DNA from: Candidatus Omnitrophota bacterium
Lineage (GTDB): Bacteria > Omnitrophota > Omnitrophia > Omnitrophales > JACQLI01
DNA: 34,858 nucleotides
Direction: 5' to 3'
Assembly (NCBI GenBank): GCA_016179745.1
Contig: JACPCP010000006.1
Coordinates: 1 to 34,858, forward strand
The translations under genes and the position numbers were made by a program. The notes under the pieces are model-generated. The model did no database searches and had not been told where the DNA came from. It was given only the letters and a program-made list of their open reading frames with translations. Of this stretch, positions 12,801-16,441 are shown in pieces. Numbering within the stretch: position 1 is the first letter of the stretch; each line of letters starts with the position of its first letter.

Positions 12801-14118
12801 TGACAATGGTGATCAGGCGGTCATTGTCAGTTATGTCCTTCCGGAAGAACTCCTGTTGAAGAACCTCCTCAAAAATCGGGCGCGTGAAGCTTTCCCGGGA
12901 GAACCGCGGGCGGAAGTGCGGTTTGTTTCGAGAGGGGTCAAAACGGAAGAGCGAGAAGAAGAGGCGATTGGGGAGGAGCCCGCAGCGATGGGTGGGGCGG
13001 AGGTCGAGTTTTTAGACCGCCATCGCGGACTCGTTGAAGAGGCGATGAGAGAGCTTGAAGAAGCGAAAACTAAAGAGGAGCGGGGGAAGATTTTGATCGA
13101 AGCGGCGGCCAAGCTGGCCGAGGCGGCGGGAATTGACGGATTGGAAGGCTCCATCCTGGCCGGCCTTGCAAGAGGGGAGGTCCGTCTGGCGGAACCGGAC
13201 GGCCGGATTCTCACGGACGAACGGGGCTATGTCAATGTGAAGACCGGTGAGATTGTGATCAATGCCGCCAGCCTTCCCTTCGCTGGAGAATTTCTGGCTC
13301 CGGTCCGGTCCGCCGAGGGACGGTCTGAAATCCGAACTGCCCGGTCGCTCCGATTGGCTGGGCTCCTGAAGGATATGGGTGTGATTCTGGCCCACGAAAC
13401 AGAGCACCTGACGCAGGAGATTAAAGTCCCCGGCCTCGGCCATGTCGAGTCTGAAATGGGGGCGATTCGGGCTGAGATTCTGGCGATGCGAGTGATCGAC
13501 CCGGTGGGTTACGGGCCGGCCCTCAAACTGCGTGAAGCCTTGCTCAACATCCTGGAGATGGGGCCTCAGCCGGACCAAGGGATTACCCCTGATATCATCC
13601 AGCTGACTCAGCTTATTATCACCGGCGGCGTGGACCCCATCCGGGGCCTTGAAGACCCGTCGTCCCAGCTCAACGCTCGGGTTTACGTGATGGATAAGGA
13701 TTTTGTCAAAGTGCCCGGAGCCCGGGTCTTTGAAACTCTTGAAGTCCTTCGCCGCATAAGAGACGAAGTGGCCAAGCTGCCGAGCCGGCAGCACGTCTTC
13801 TTCCTTGTCCCGCAGAACCGGATTCTGACACCGGCTGTCCGTCAAGTCATGGACCAGATCCAGACCCGTGGCGCCGGCATCATGGTGATTCCGGATGCCG
13901 GGCCGAGCCGTGCGGACGTTCGTGACCTCCACAACCTTGCGCTGATCGCAGCCTATCTGGGGGTTACGGAATTTGAACGGATGATGCGGGAGGAGCTTGG
14001 GATTCGAGGCCGGGATGCCCAAGGTTTCTTCAAAGTCATGGAGTATTACCGCCATCCCACGATTCGCATCCTCCTCGCCGAGATGAAGGCGACCGAAGAG
14101 TTCGCCTCCGCCGCCTAA
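754..14118 (+). CDS. Giant multidomain protein: SF2 helicase, HExxH, kinase-like and GNAT domains
   Basis: The ORF gives 4454 residues from the first available GTG, but coding character continues upstream to about 602, so that start is artificial. Residues 1-840 are helical. A helicase core follows: P-loop SMGGGKT at 870-876, DEVH box at 995-998, TNQRGLTGLD at 1398-1407 and QSLGRVGR at 1428-1435, which are SF2 motifs I, II, V and VI with a SecA/DEAD-like flavour. Residues 1480-2230 are helical and 2230-2436 beta-rich. There is an HEELH zinc motif at 2935-2939. Residues 3530-3810 look kinase-like (APH/ABC1 type): K3588, hinge FEYHD 3653-3657, DLHAGN 3736-3741, NDFE with D3755. A GNAT acetyltransferase spans 3870-4030 with QRLKGIG at 3953-3959. 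A second zinc motif, HETEH, is at 4214-4218 with E4232/E4234 as possible third ligand. EPRAELR, EPRAEVR and RSEIR lie at domain edges. The motifs are seen directly. The overall function and location are unknown because the true N-terminus is missing. Confidence 0.9.
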   Translation: MVGRQFLQRHIFDSFNQHFAALSLRRGEDGRTARAETFKLLNDLIRGDSKKYEGKELREVVRELGLSEEALPEPLRDYRFDKEVRNGFALSLALTSPMPSIQRQLLGQEALPDQEGLKAGETRVRTVTGNLVLDPSAIDVLHKSSGRIASYEALVVNRILGGVEKFDSAAKVGEFTGRLKELAKLKKERGEDLDPARFEGVDPDLLLTGVREELPIELLGQEGLRILPKDARLKLILDGHEAFQIDSQEKKFKLTPQEVEFRDAYQKRDARIRQLEQELRVPEIQRQAKMLGDLAKIAELHLSGEDQPVKIFAGKEFRGELVDLYAGVGESLANQMFHLYEALFEAGVVKFREGTKDGKTVFEVVDAKTNKPVDLFGDGAFGKKETLDSFADYLDFRKRAIVREEADRLIEHLQPILQVQTAELNSVEKLAPEKAIETLVEAKPADAATFKADFLRELGALKAEVDEQKRMAIARKLVNVLGQGNLSLFGGHEGDMAVRKINLARSLIEDAVTSKGRIDKSLLTVTDQILQLCSPCVRSVVERLMQDGKGSLLSLMVLGSLLKEAKVEADVLQEFPALRAARAISEVGLGSKGVEKVLGGKVVEEGFERQIAEYLWQKVVNGESLKSGSDDAGSLIKDMEGLVALGERLANDAYNGGYQNVGADGKPVRVAETKFIATRLASEAAKLIEQGIVDQEITVRINGLRKELVQRVNDIYEALNAATAPAAEKIKGAEKVEKVEKAMRIYEEAFIQGEKDGTVPAGKRADFFSLIREYIAAKELSGEWQTDLYLRLFGYTEGGFKIFDPRQYLTKEQMAQNWDVILYAYILYESTRKVNAKEPGGDGIWIKPDQRKMFIEMKVLGDQAPNANLSMGGGKTLVSAGLAAIHGINVILVPNASLVEQWMKGTEKRFFEELSGKKVVDAATLIKEFREGRSEEALDKLIQGLKNTNPHDKSGALFIIDRNSVGHLMGHLRTQGHRRYAEFMDAYARSNRLIDEVHQVVDPMHFIVGGDVQLARLALKNFAVLEKAAEVASEILVFENDPEAMKKYEDGKHVLVTSNEDTFKRYRDSKDNRAALLVRDGELEKWTGDNVIDVFKKNPAIEALSKPLSEKEIEPLYPVELWSILKARVTDFRNPDQIFEKILVAGGVWLVDGQYKPVSREGQVERELIIEDTPWLIGIAKTVGDAVRHIESSPELRSRYSAILETLRENVLHDPGTIEITQTTTATPIFDLAVTRGEEGGLVIGQSGTAKGVAVPLEVYTGRKTAAIETAGKTGAFILEHLRSAGDLKKYNSFDITEVSSRGSVEEVALQRLAIVKKSAKGASDLKFKNGAHTFVALRGQHEINHLKKALELEKDPGLIIKVIDGNTENPRSVVEQFNQEVKALAESKDSRKIVLLTNQRGLTGLDYQVEANFLLFDPTLPEMQVMQSLGRVGRTVAKGEEAGTTFRSHATIFLDSDYVTRQLRVFEGSENRARFDKWVEFFQERLQNDTTREGLEFWVRQEDGRQHFDLRKKGEVAKTGWEKSDMIELLRKAQGGVEKLTVEEKLILSIAVNTARANSDSVKSLLEQLWTFRLMMDPVNAALSEALRLNRQEDVKLLGEFSQHLHRHWKGSVGMELADNFSSGKEYVKSVTFERVETAAREIEAFTSGKGYLKGDKLTPEVKKILEEAIQVAQTVKEQVRSDFDTIQSNTPEFEKAFQGSLPMESKARARAMIAIAKKFALDILPIETTRGPEKGSFEGVRRHAEVKLASGEQRRFVEANRAVKDHLKPGERGIFRSSMGEKGLEVKFRGETVSLAGLSAQAQNILAVFPVVAGQMSDSGQLSLAPDFDAIIKEAGDDLTLPTLALLAGQYPAFAQVFGAGDPAQLGLALKVQDLIQAMNLDEKDWNVIAPSLVRNVAKTVTGHKIDWNEINEAFEMAPSEEQRVKVLLEKVSGLSAEGAQKIARQSRETPNLLNQLKNYAKQHDQVRKGVAAVLGNQGIGEGSLVNLDLVAVWMAAKSFSLRPQSEKEPGKLNEDYLAKLMAAAVVASDRIDVSVRQKAAVKFGQDFNVAPVSGLAGGWEDVSKIASLRALATGNVAGIASQVQEVRSLVKTHRETLEASPIPLSDIVKVRIHWGLGVDRITEQIEIYKKLSRLLKIDSLEDMVLLPEKVKAAELAKRIENSITFLQGSGFKIETMKEYIEIVEALKIDLTKDFEPFNVVESVKTRFLHFDAKQTAWTLTGMEQDERVVLEKVPEKAELKVGFENGMWLVRLAKEHSLRFNPEVVEYENLQGDRRLLSGRIKRREAIFDSVVGGNGEFAKINWMGPEIPLRIQTGSSVSGKKLFRFGTELSEIESGRLEVIVDEASGANHLSYGFNILGLDNLDAGTVLRDGNGKALVYNGREVVLPPNSQLLPLIGAEAILKSVNARGELKDVARIALNTGEITEIDSGLSLDQLLNFAHFEEYRQGMTDREREKIMLHRRTAYKQMVASQIYMDLETDDQRKKVTEWFDQKAPLLNEVSLVNKIEEFIQKENISNDTLMQTINRLKTRFRIAQERLVELLKKAELSESASTVPAVLMQAMEEMQFDAPETQEIVIALAEAYSKGNEELRRILLTEVPHTVISRLAKELVKKGPAKAEFEEWRSKRVTKGQSASKLSELVWLKSKASKLTSGEEIRLKHILTVFETPEYKFGHKDLKILKTLNGAHEFVASDEGQSEILKRIEETRSSALSDSEKMQLLGNIRQLARKAGIWDLFAYQRLFYLADPKHNALLAAYEQKDYEAAAEIFVIELMQTDDTVRGMAKDDPRRPQFVKKMASLLRNRDEGKADFIALHFGRGSEMANLKVAQDRIAELVSQGWSEEMARIQANQEWRRENGYRDVPFPSIVFHGDAARKLGQFWNFVGNDWGQISGAETFIAANFTKAQVKGVKKILSRTGLLVIDQRWVDQSAFHEELHLIYPRPEMLNPDSDPRSEEQINFLAQLLSRSLDRETGRAYDLQMIYNKWEEYAKQKQMDLDIMRGAFNGVVYLLQTLNNPALIQNILRNTPSVEHLLYWHLYSPKQLRDLVARSSVYGAYKNAKPEDRKKIAAKKAAEISKDPPNAPNELRELIRGAHQALDYDTFYTFFYDVTSAFLEGVKDKTDEKILWVGQFLGDLQTFLNDTLKKKSDGLPEDEVISEGDLKEFHQRWEKWSVEKQKRVTELYPEYERLEEFASRALHVLEWNSAKNVVIWNYVRENYVAKKGELVSFGDLMEKPDEILDRKKGIFLAQVAKTGEEKVRLADQIKHARQKKEFSLFETKAAWIQGLFVSIGARSSESSMLGEFLKYMEHNHPPHSDGSVQVLISWRDTGIDGVLNADQLRIPHKRGLTLYHKKDGIEEKDFKDGIGVRVSYDEGEMTELDRAEYDPVTEEGFSKINSFMEEQMKKGRHVKMDVVVPRPGKENEKVKFELELVPWLAVHKAAQAKNSEFLKRVLPREDLNFDTGDLEALASIAGVGELEDLKVSEPESAILGLSSDMIKAQQRVKEILGNPDELKRLLETLSQLRIRYDPKKIADSALTPLEAAQRLKAAFKFTEDITLIPTTESFKRHILAVTVGEGKQVFVQVKIPGRERALVSRNDYDMALQGVRAYGPESNFEKPLLMAEAQGGITLYDGEVRHQFSKDEPLRVLVFEYHDAKRFISTGMTTVGTAEDKVRIDDEFLKTILEERKQPPTPDSLKTLKEEILRKLVRSGSMILDIGIKPYHTDEKGQYNTDLHAGNFALTRDGKIIIENDFENSEVVGLKANDNLSIKHIEVTHDNEDLKHSRADALAFFIEKLQKAYGVGETGKESGKLTAKLPNEEGELVDVGSADFSTLEAEVPEQKRPELRKTEKLGPEPRAELRGEVNLVPFDRLKLTPEQILARIAEIHATIPDWQRYSDPNHELSLPSMLESGRISWKDFIFAVNPEGQVAGYLILEANGYLTLMAVDPNQRLKGIGAELVMAALEKAGQRGIREVRFEYRDKTDQAKFWERMHQKLAGNGFGVEVTKSPSEKYDNGDQAVIVSYVLPEELLLKNLLKNRAREAFPGEPRAEVRFVSRGVKTEEREEEAIGEEPAAMGGAEVEFLDRHRGLVEEAMRELEEAKTKEERGKILIEAAAKLAEAAGIDGLEGSILAGLARGEVRLAEPDGRILTDERGYVNVKTGEIVINAASLPFAGEFLAPVRSAEGRSEIRTARSLRLAGLLKDMGVILAHETEHLTQEIKVPGLGHVESEMGAIRAEILAMRVIDPVGYGPALKLREALLNILEMGPQPDQGITPDIIQLTQLIITGGVDPIRGLEDPSSQLNARVYVMDKDFVKVPGARVFETLEVLRRIRDEVAKLPSRQHVFFLVPQNRILTPAVRQVMDQIQTRGAGIMVIPDAGPSRADVRDLHNLALIAAYLGVTEFERMMREELGIRGRDAQGFFKVMEYYRHPTIRILLAEMKATEEFASAA

Positions 14119-14135
14119 ATACGGGAGGGTGCCTG

Positions 14136-14148
14136 GCCGATAAAATAA
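14136..14148 (+). promoter_or_regulatory. GCCGATAA element before mntA (copy 1)
   Basis: The 13-mer GCCGATAAAATAA occurs here and again at 19128-19140 before the main pilin gene. GCCGATAA equals the classical sigma28 (FliA) -10 consensus. A TAAA at 14116-14119, overlapping the stop codon of the giant gene, lies 16 bases upstream as a possible partial -35. The mntA ATG begins seven bases after the -10 octamer, so transcription from here would give a leaderless or nearly leaderless mRNA. That fits the absence of a Shine-Dalgarno sequence. No sigma28 gene is in the window, so the function is inferred. Confidence 0.35.
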
Positions 14149-14149
14149 C

Positions 14150-14452
14150 ATGAGTCCTAAAATCTCAATCAACCAAAATAAGATTGCTGACTTTTGCCGC
14201 CGGCACCGCATCCGCCGGCTGTCGCTCTTTGGGTCTGTTCTTACCGAGGATTTCCGTCCCAAAAGCGACGTGGATGTCCTGGTTGAATTTGAACCAGGGA
14301 CGAGCGCAGGGTTCATCCGTCTTGCCGGGATGGAGCTTGAGCTTTCCGATATTCTGGGACGGAAAGCCGACCTCAGGACCCCTGCCGAATTAAGCCGCTA
14401 TTTTAGAGAAGAGGTTCTCCGGTCTGCAGAGGTGCAGTATGCCAAAGGATGA
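14150..14452 (+). CDS. mntA: MntA-type minimal nucleotidyltransferase antitoxin
   Basis: This 100-residue protein is of normal length for the MNT family. The signature GSx10DxD is present as FGSVLTEDFRPKSDVDVLVEF, with GS followed after ten residues by DVD, the metal-binding aspartates of the polymerase-beta nucleotidyltransferase fold. In characterised MntA/HepT systems MntA neutralises the HEPN toxin by adding AMP groups to a tyrosine beside the HEPN active site. The gene overlaps hepT by 14 bases, the usual antitoxin-first order. No Shine-Dalgarno sequence precedes the ATG, and a GCCGATAA element sits immediately upstream. Assignment to the family is firm; activity as an antitoxin is inferred from family and context. 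Confidence 0.88.
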   Translation: MSPKISINQNKIADFCRRHRIRRLSLFGSVLTEDFRPKSDVDVLVEFEPGTSAGFIRLAGMELELSDILGRKADLRTPAELSRYFREEVLRSAEVQYAKG

Positions 14453-14768
14453 CCTTGTCCGCATTCGGCATATGCTTGATGCGGCGAAGGAAGCCGTTTC
14501 ATTTACCCAGGGCAAGACACGGAGCGCATTCGAGAAGGACCGTATGCTTGTCCTTTCCCTGATGCGGCTCATTGAGGTGATTGGCGAGGCTGCGAACCAG
14601 GTGACCGGAGAATTTCAAGCGGCTCATCCGGATATTCCGTGGGCGGAGATCGTGGCGATGAGAAATCGCCTCATTCATGCGTATTTTGACGTTGATGTGA
14701 GCCGAGTCTGGGATACGGTCAGGGACGACCTGCCGGCGCTTGTCGCAAGCCTCGATAAACTTCTCTGA
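14439..14768 (+). CDS. hepT: HepT-like HEPN ribonuclease toxin (DUF86)
   Basis: This 109-residue all-alpha protein has the HEPN active-site motif Rx4HxY as RNRLIHAY near residues 79-86, within the longer string MRNRLIHAYFDVD typical of HepT. The Arg and His form the RNase site of the HEPN dimer, and the Tyr is the residue modified by MntA in studied pairs. The N-terminal helix LVRIRHMLDAAKEA and the segment LIEVIGEAANQVT also match the family. The start overlaps the 3' end of mntA, so translation is probably coupled; AGAGGTG lies a few bases upstream of the ATG. Such pairs often act in stabilisation or phage defence; which applies here is not visible. Confidence 0.9.
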   Translation: MPKDDLVRIRHMLDAAKEAVSFTQGKTRSAFEKDRMLVLSLMRLIEVIGEAANQVTGEFQAAHPDIPWAEIVAMRNRLIHAYFDVDVSRVWDTVRDDLPALVASLDKLL

Positions 14769-14868
14769 CCTTCGCCCCTCCTTGCCGAGAGGGTTGCTTC
14801 CTCCGGCTGCCCAAGCTGCAGCGTAAACTAGCAATCAATACAGATTGTTCAATCGACTGAATAAATTG

Positions 14869-14896
14869 TTGACGCCGTTGTAACCCCTTGTATCCT
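14869..14896 (+). promoter_or_regulatory. Sigma70-like promoter for tRNA-Val/tRNA-Asp
   Basis: TTGACG at 14869-14874 and TATCCT at 14891-14896 are separated by 16 bases, about 28 bases before the mature 5' end of tRNA-Val. A second TTGACA at 14903-14908 has no matching -10, since the right distance falls inside the tRNA. The surrounding 14769-14868 holds no gene. Confidence 0.5.
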
Positions 14897-14924
14897 AGGG
14901 CGTTGACATCTGCTTGGACATAGG

Positions 14925-15001
14925 GGGCGAATAGCTCAGCCGGCTAGAGCACTCGGCTTACATCCGAGAGGTCACAGGTTCGAATCCTGTTTCGCCCACC
15001 A
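14925..15001 (+). tRNA. tRNA-Val (anticodon TAC)
   Basis: A complete cloverleaf is readable: acceptor GGGCGAA with TTCGCCC, D stem GCTC/GAGC, anticodon stem CTCGG/CCGAG around loop CTTACAT, and T stem ACAGG/CCTGT with loop TTCGAAT. The anticodon TAC reads GTA valine codons. The 3' CCA (14999-15001) is encoded, unlike the other tRNAs here, and it also forms the first three bases of a tandem 24-base repeat. Confidence 0.97.
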
Positions 15002-15046
15002 TGGAATTATGGTTTAATACTTCCATGGAATTATGGTTTAATACTT
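14999..15046 (+). repeat. Two tandem 24-base copies starting in the tRNA-Val CCA end
   Basis: The unit begins CCATGGAATTATGG and ends AATACTT. Copies at 14999-15022 and 15023-15046 are identical and abut. The first copy includes the CCA tail of tRNA-Val. Only 10 bases then separate the array from tRNA-Asp. Confidence 0.92.
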
Positions 15047-15056
15047 CTCCTTTTTT

Positions 15057-15130
15057 GGGGCCGTAGCTCAATTGGTTAGAGTATCGGACTGTCGATCCGA
15101 GGGTTGCGGGTTCAAGTCCCGTCGGCCCCG
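15057..15130 (+). tRNA. tRNA-Asp (anticodon GTC)
   Basis: The cloverleaf has acceptor GGGGCCG/CGGCCCC, D stem GCTC/GAGT, anticodon stem TCGGA/TCCGA with loop CTGTCGA, and T stem GCGGG/CCCGT. Anticodon GTC reads aspartate codons, and the discriminator base is G15130. CCA is not encoded. Immediately after it, GATTTTTTC (15130-15138) can pair with GAAAAAATC (15163-15171), so the 3' end runs straight into a hairpin of the following repeat. Confidence 0.97.
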
Positions 15131-15135
15131 ATTTT

Positions 15136-15345
15136 TTCAGCCGAGCGTTGTTTGCGAGGCTAGAAAAAATCGCCCCAGGAGACGTCCCGAAGGGACGACG
15201 ACGTGGGGCTGCCCACGAATTCAGCCGAGCGTTGTTTGCGAGGCTAGAAAAAATCGCCCCAGGAGGAGTCCCGAAGGGACGACGACGTGGGGCTGCCCGT
15301 AAGTTCAGCCGAGCGTTGTTTGCGAGGCTAGAAAAAGATCGCCCC
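15136..15345 (+). repeat. 84-base tandem repeat, two and a half copies, with internal hairpins
   Basis: Units start at 15136, 15220 and 15304, each beginning TTCAGCCGAGCGTTG; the third breaks off near 15345. The spacing is exactly 84 bases. Copies 1 and 2 each hold the palindrome GTCCCGAAGGGAC (15184-15196 and 15268-15280) nested inside GCCCCA...TGGGGC, so each copy can fold into a long hairpin. Copies differ by only a few bases. Because 84 is a multiple of three, spurious repeat proteins appear on both strands. No protein of known function is evident. Confidence 0.92.
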
Positions 15346-15519
15346 GCCAAGTCCAAAGATAGTCTCCACCCCCTAACACCTTCTAGGTCAATCAATTATG
15401 GCTATTCCGTGCCATTTAAAAATTCTTTTTGATAGCTATTGCTATTTATTAGATCATTAAGTATCTTATAGACAGTTTTGACACGATAACAGCTGAAGCC
15501 AACCAAAGGGAGATCACGG
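15346..15519 (+). promoter_or_regulatory. AT-rich leader before the receiver/pilus operon
   Basis: This gene-free stretch is clearly richer in A+T than its surroundings, especially 15398-15483. The best promoter candidate is TTGCTA (15439-15444) with TATCTT (15462-15467), spaced 17 bases, four of six consensus matches in each box. TTGACA at 15478-15483 lacks a -10. A short inverted repeat, ATGGC (15398-15402) with GCCAT (15411-15415), precedes a T-rich run and might be a weak terminator for the tRNA transcript. I see no recognised riboswitch. Confidence 0.3.
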
Positions 15520-15624
15520 ATGAGACAGAGCATGAACCTGGAGCAAAGGCCGGAGGGATCGCTTGTGGATTATCTCTTGAATCTGACCTTTCTGGTATTT
15601 AGTTCCGAAGACGAACTCAGATAA
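15520..15624 (+). CDS. Possible 34-residue leader or small protein
   Basis: An ATG with AAAGGGAG ending 8 bases upstream opens a 34-codon frame closed by TAA at 15622-15624. The product begins MRQSMNLEQRPEGSLV, has a short hydrophobic centre (YLLNLTFLVF) and an acidic end (SSEDELR). The stop lies 19 bases before the GTG of the first receiver gene, whose own ribosome site AAGGAG is in that gap. A leader peptide or a small regulatory protein are both possible. I recognise no family, and the support is only the ribosome site, spacing and position. Confidence 0.4.
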   Translation: MRQSMNLEQRPEGSLVDYLLNLTFLVFSSEDELR

Positions 15625-15643
15625 CAAAAAGGAGTCTAAGAAA

Positions 15644-16051
15644 GTGGGTTTAAAGATCCTGCTTGCGGATGCAGAGCCCAATGTTGCCCTTCTTCTGGAG
15701 AACTGTCTCAAGGCCAATGGTTTCGAGGTTGTGAGCGCTATGGACGGCGTTACGGCGCTTGAAAAGGCAAGGGAGGAGAGGCCCAGCCTTATCGTCCTCG
15801 ATCCGATACTTCCGAAGATGGACGGCTTCCAGGTTTGCGGGCTCTTGAAGGCAGATGCCCAATCCTTCCGAATTCCTATTGTCATGCTTACCGCCCGTTC
15901 TCCCGAGTGCGGGGTCCAGCGGGACGGGAAGGCCGACGCCTATATTGCCAGACCCTTTGAACCCCGGGCCCTCCTGGCCGCCATCGAAGGGCTGATTTCC
16001 CGCTGTTCCCAGGCCCCTTCCCCTGAATCAAACAGGACTTCCGGACGATAA
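15644..16051 (+). CDS. Stand-alone receiver domain, lysine replaced by arginine
   Basis: This 135-residue response regulator consists of a receiver domain only. The phospho-acceptor is D53 in LIVLDPILPKMDG, and the N-terminal acidic pocket is the weaker ADAE. The conserved switch residue T is in VMLTARS, but the nearly invariant Lys of the KPF motif is R103 (YIARPFEP). In well-studied receivers that lysine contacts the phosphoryl group and transmits activation, so signalling may be altered. The GTG start has GGAG nine bases upstream. The gene is followed at once by a second, canonical receiver and then by pilB, so it probably acts in pilus control. The final 15 residues form a disordered tail. 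Confidence 0.85.
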   Translation: MGLKILLADAEPNVALLLENCLKANGFEVVSAMDGVTALEKAREERPSLIVLDPILPKMDGFQVCGLLKADAQSFRIPIVMLTARSPECGVQRDGKADAYIARPFEPRALLAAIEGLISRCSQAPSPESNRTSGR

Positions 16052-16066
16052 TTGATGCAGGAAACC

Positions 16067-16441
16067 ATGAATAAGAAAAGAATCCTGGTCGTGGATGACG
16101 AAAGGGACCTCGTGGACTCCATCAAGACGGAGCTTGAGGAAAATGAGTATGAGGTCCTGACGGCCTATGACGGCCACGAGGGCCTTGAGAAGGCGAGGAA
16201 AGAGAGCCCCGACCTCATGATCCTTGATTTGATGCTCCCCAAAATGGACGGCCACACGGTCTGCGGCCTCCTGAAGCGGGACGCCCGTTATGCCAAAATG
16301 CCCATCCTGATGTTCACCGCCAAGGCCCACGAGGACGATCGCAGGCTCGCCCAGGAGGCCGGCGCCGACGCCTACCTCACCAAGCCCTTCAATCCGCAAA
16401 GTCTCATGGATTGGATCCGAAACCTCCTAAGGTCATGCTGA
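16067..16441 (+). CDS. Stand-alone CheY-like receiver protein
   Basis: This is a canonical single receiver domain: VVDDE at the N-terminus, phospho-acceptor Asp in LMILDLMLPKMDG, Thr in LMFTAKA and Lys in YLTKPFNP. There is no output domain, so it would act by protein contact as PilG/PilH or CheY do. I prefer the ATG at 16067, which has GCAGGAA just upstream; TTG 16052 and ATG 16055 are in the same frame without better ribosome sites. The stop codon (16439-16441) overlaps the start of pilB. It shares the phrase VCGLLK with the preceding receiver, consistent with a local duplication followed by divergence. Confidence 0.9.
   Translation: MNKKRILVVDDERDLVDSIKTELEENEYEVLTAYDGHEGLEKARKESPDLMILDLMLPKMDGHTVCGLLKRDARYAKMPILMFTAKAHEDDRRLAQEAGADAYLTKPFNPQSLMDWIRNLLRSC

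Noticed and set aside
13012-14316. 434-codon open frame on the - strand opposite the end of the giant gene
   Set aside because: It lies fully antisense to well-supported domains (HETEH region and mntA), has no recognisable motif and a Pro/Arg/His-rich composition typical of shadow frames.
15184-15280. CRISPR array
   Set aside because: The repeat unit is 84 bases and nearly identical throughout, with no short repeat/variable spacer pattern, and no cas gene is present.
14958-15395. Minus-strand protein with three similar blocks and phrases such as GLEPATLGS and GFEPVTSR
   Set aside because: These phrases arise from translating the antisense of tRNA genes and are a well-known annotation artefact; the blocks are the 84-base repeat read in frame.
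15148-15432. Plus-strand repeat protein (FSRALFARLEKIAPG repeats)
   Set aside because: It is only the 84-base hairpin repeat translated, with no upstream coding region, no ribosome site and the same repeat open on the other strand.
15500-15640. c-di-GMP riboswitch before the receiver/pilus operon
   Set aside because: I looked for the GEMM consensus because of the pilus and GGDEF genes; the conserved blocks are not present.
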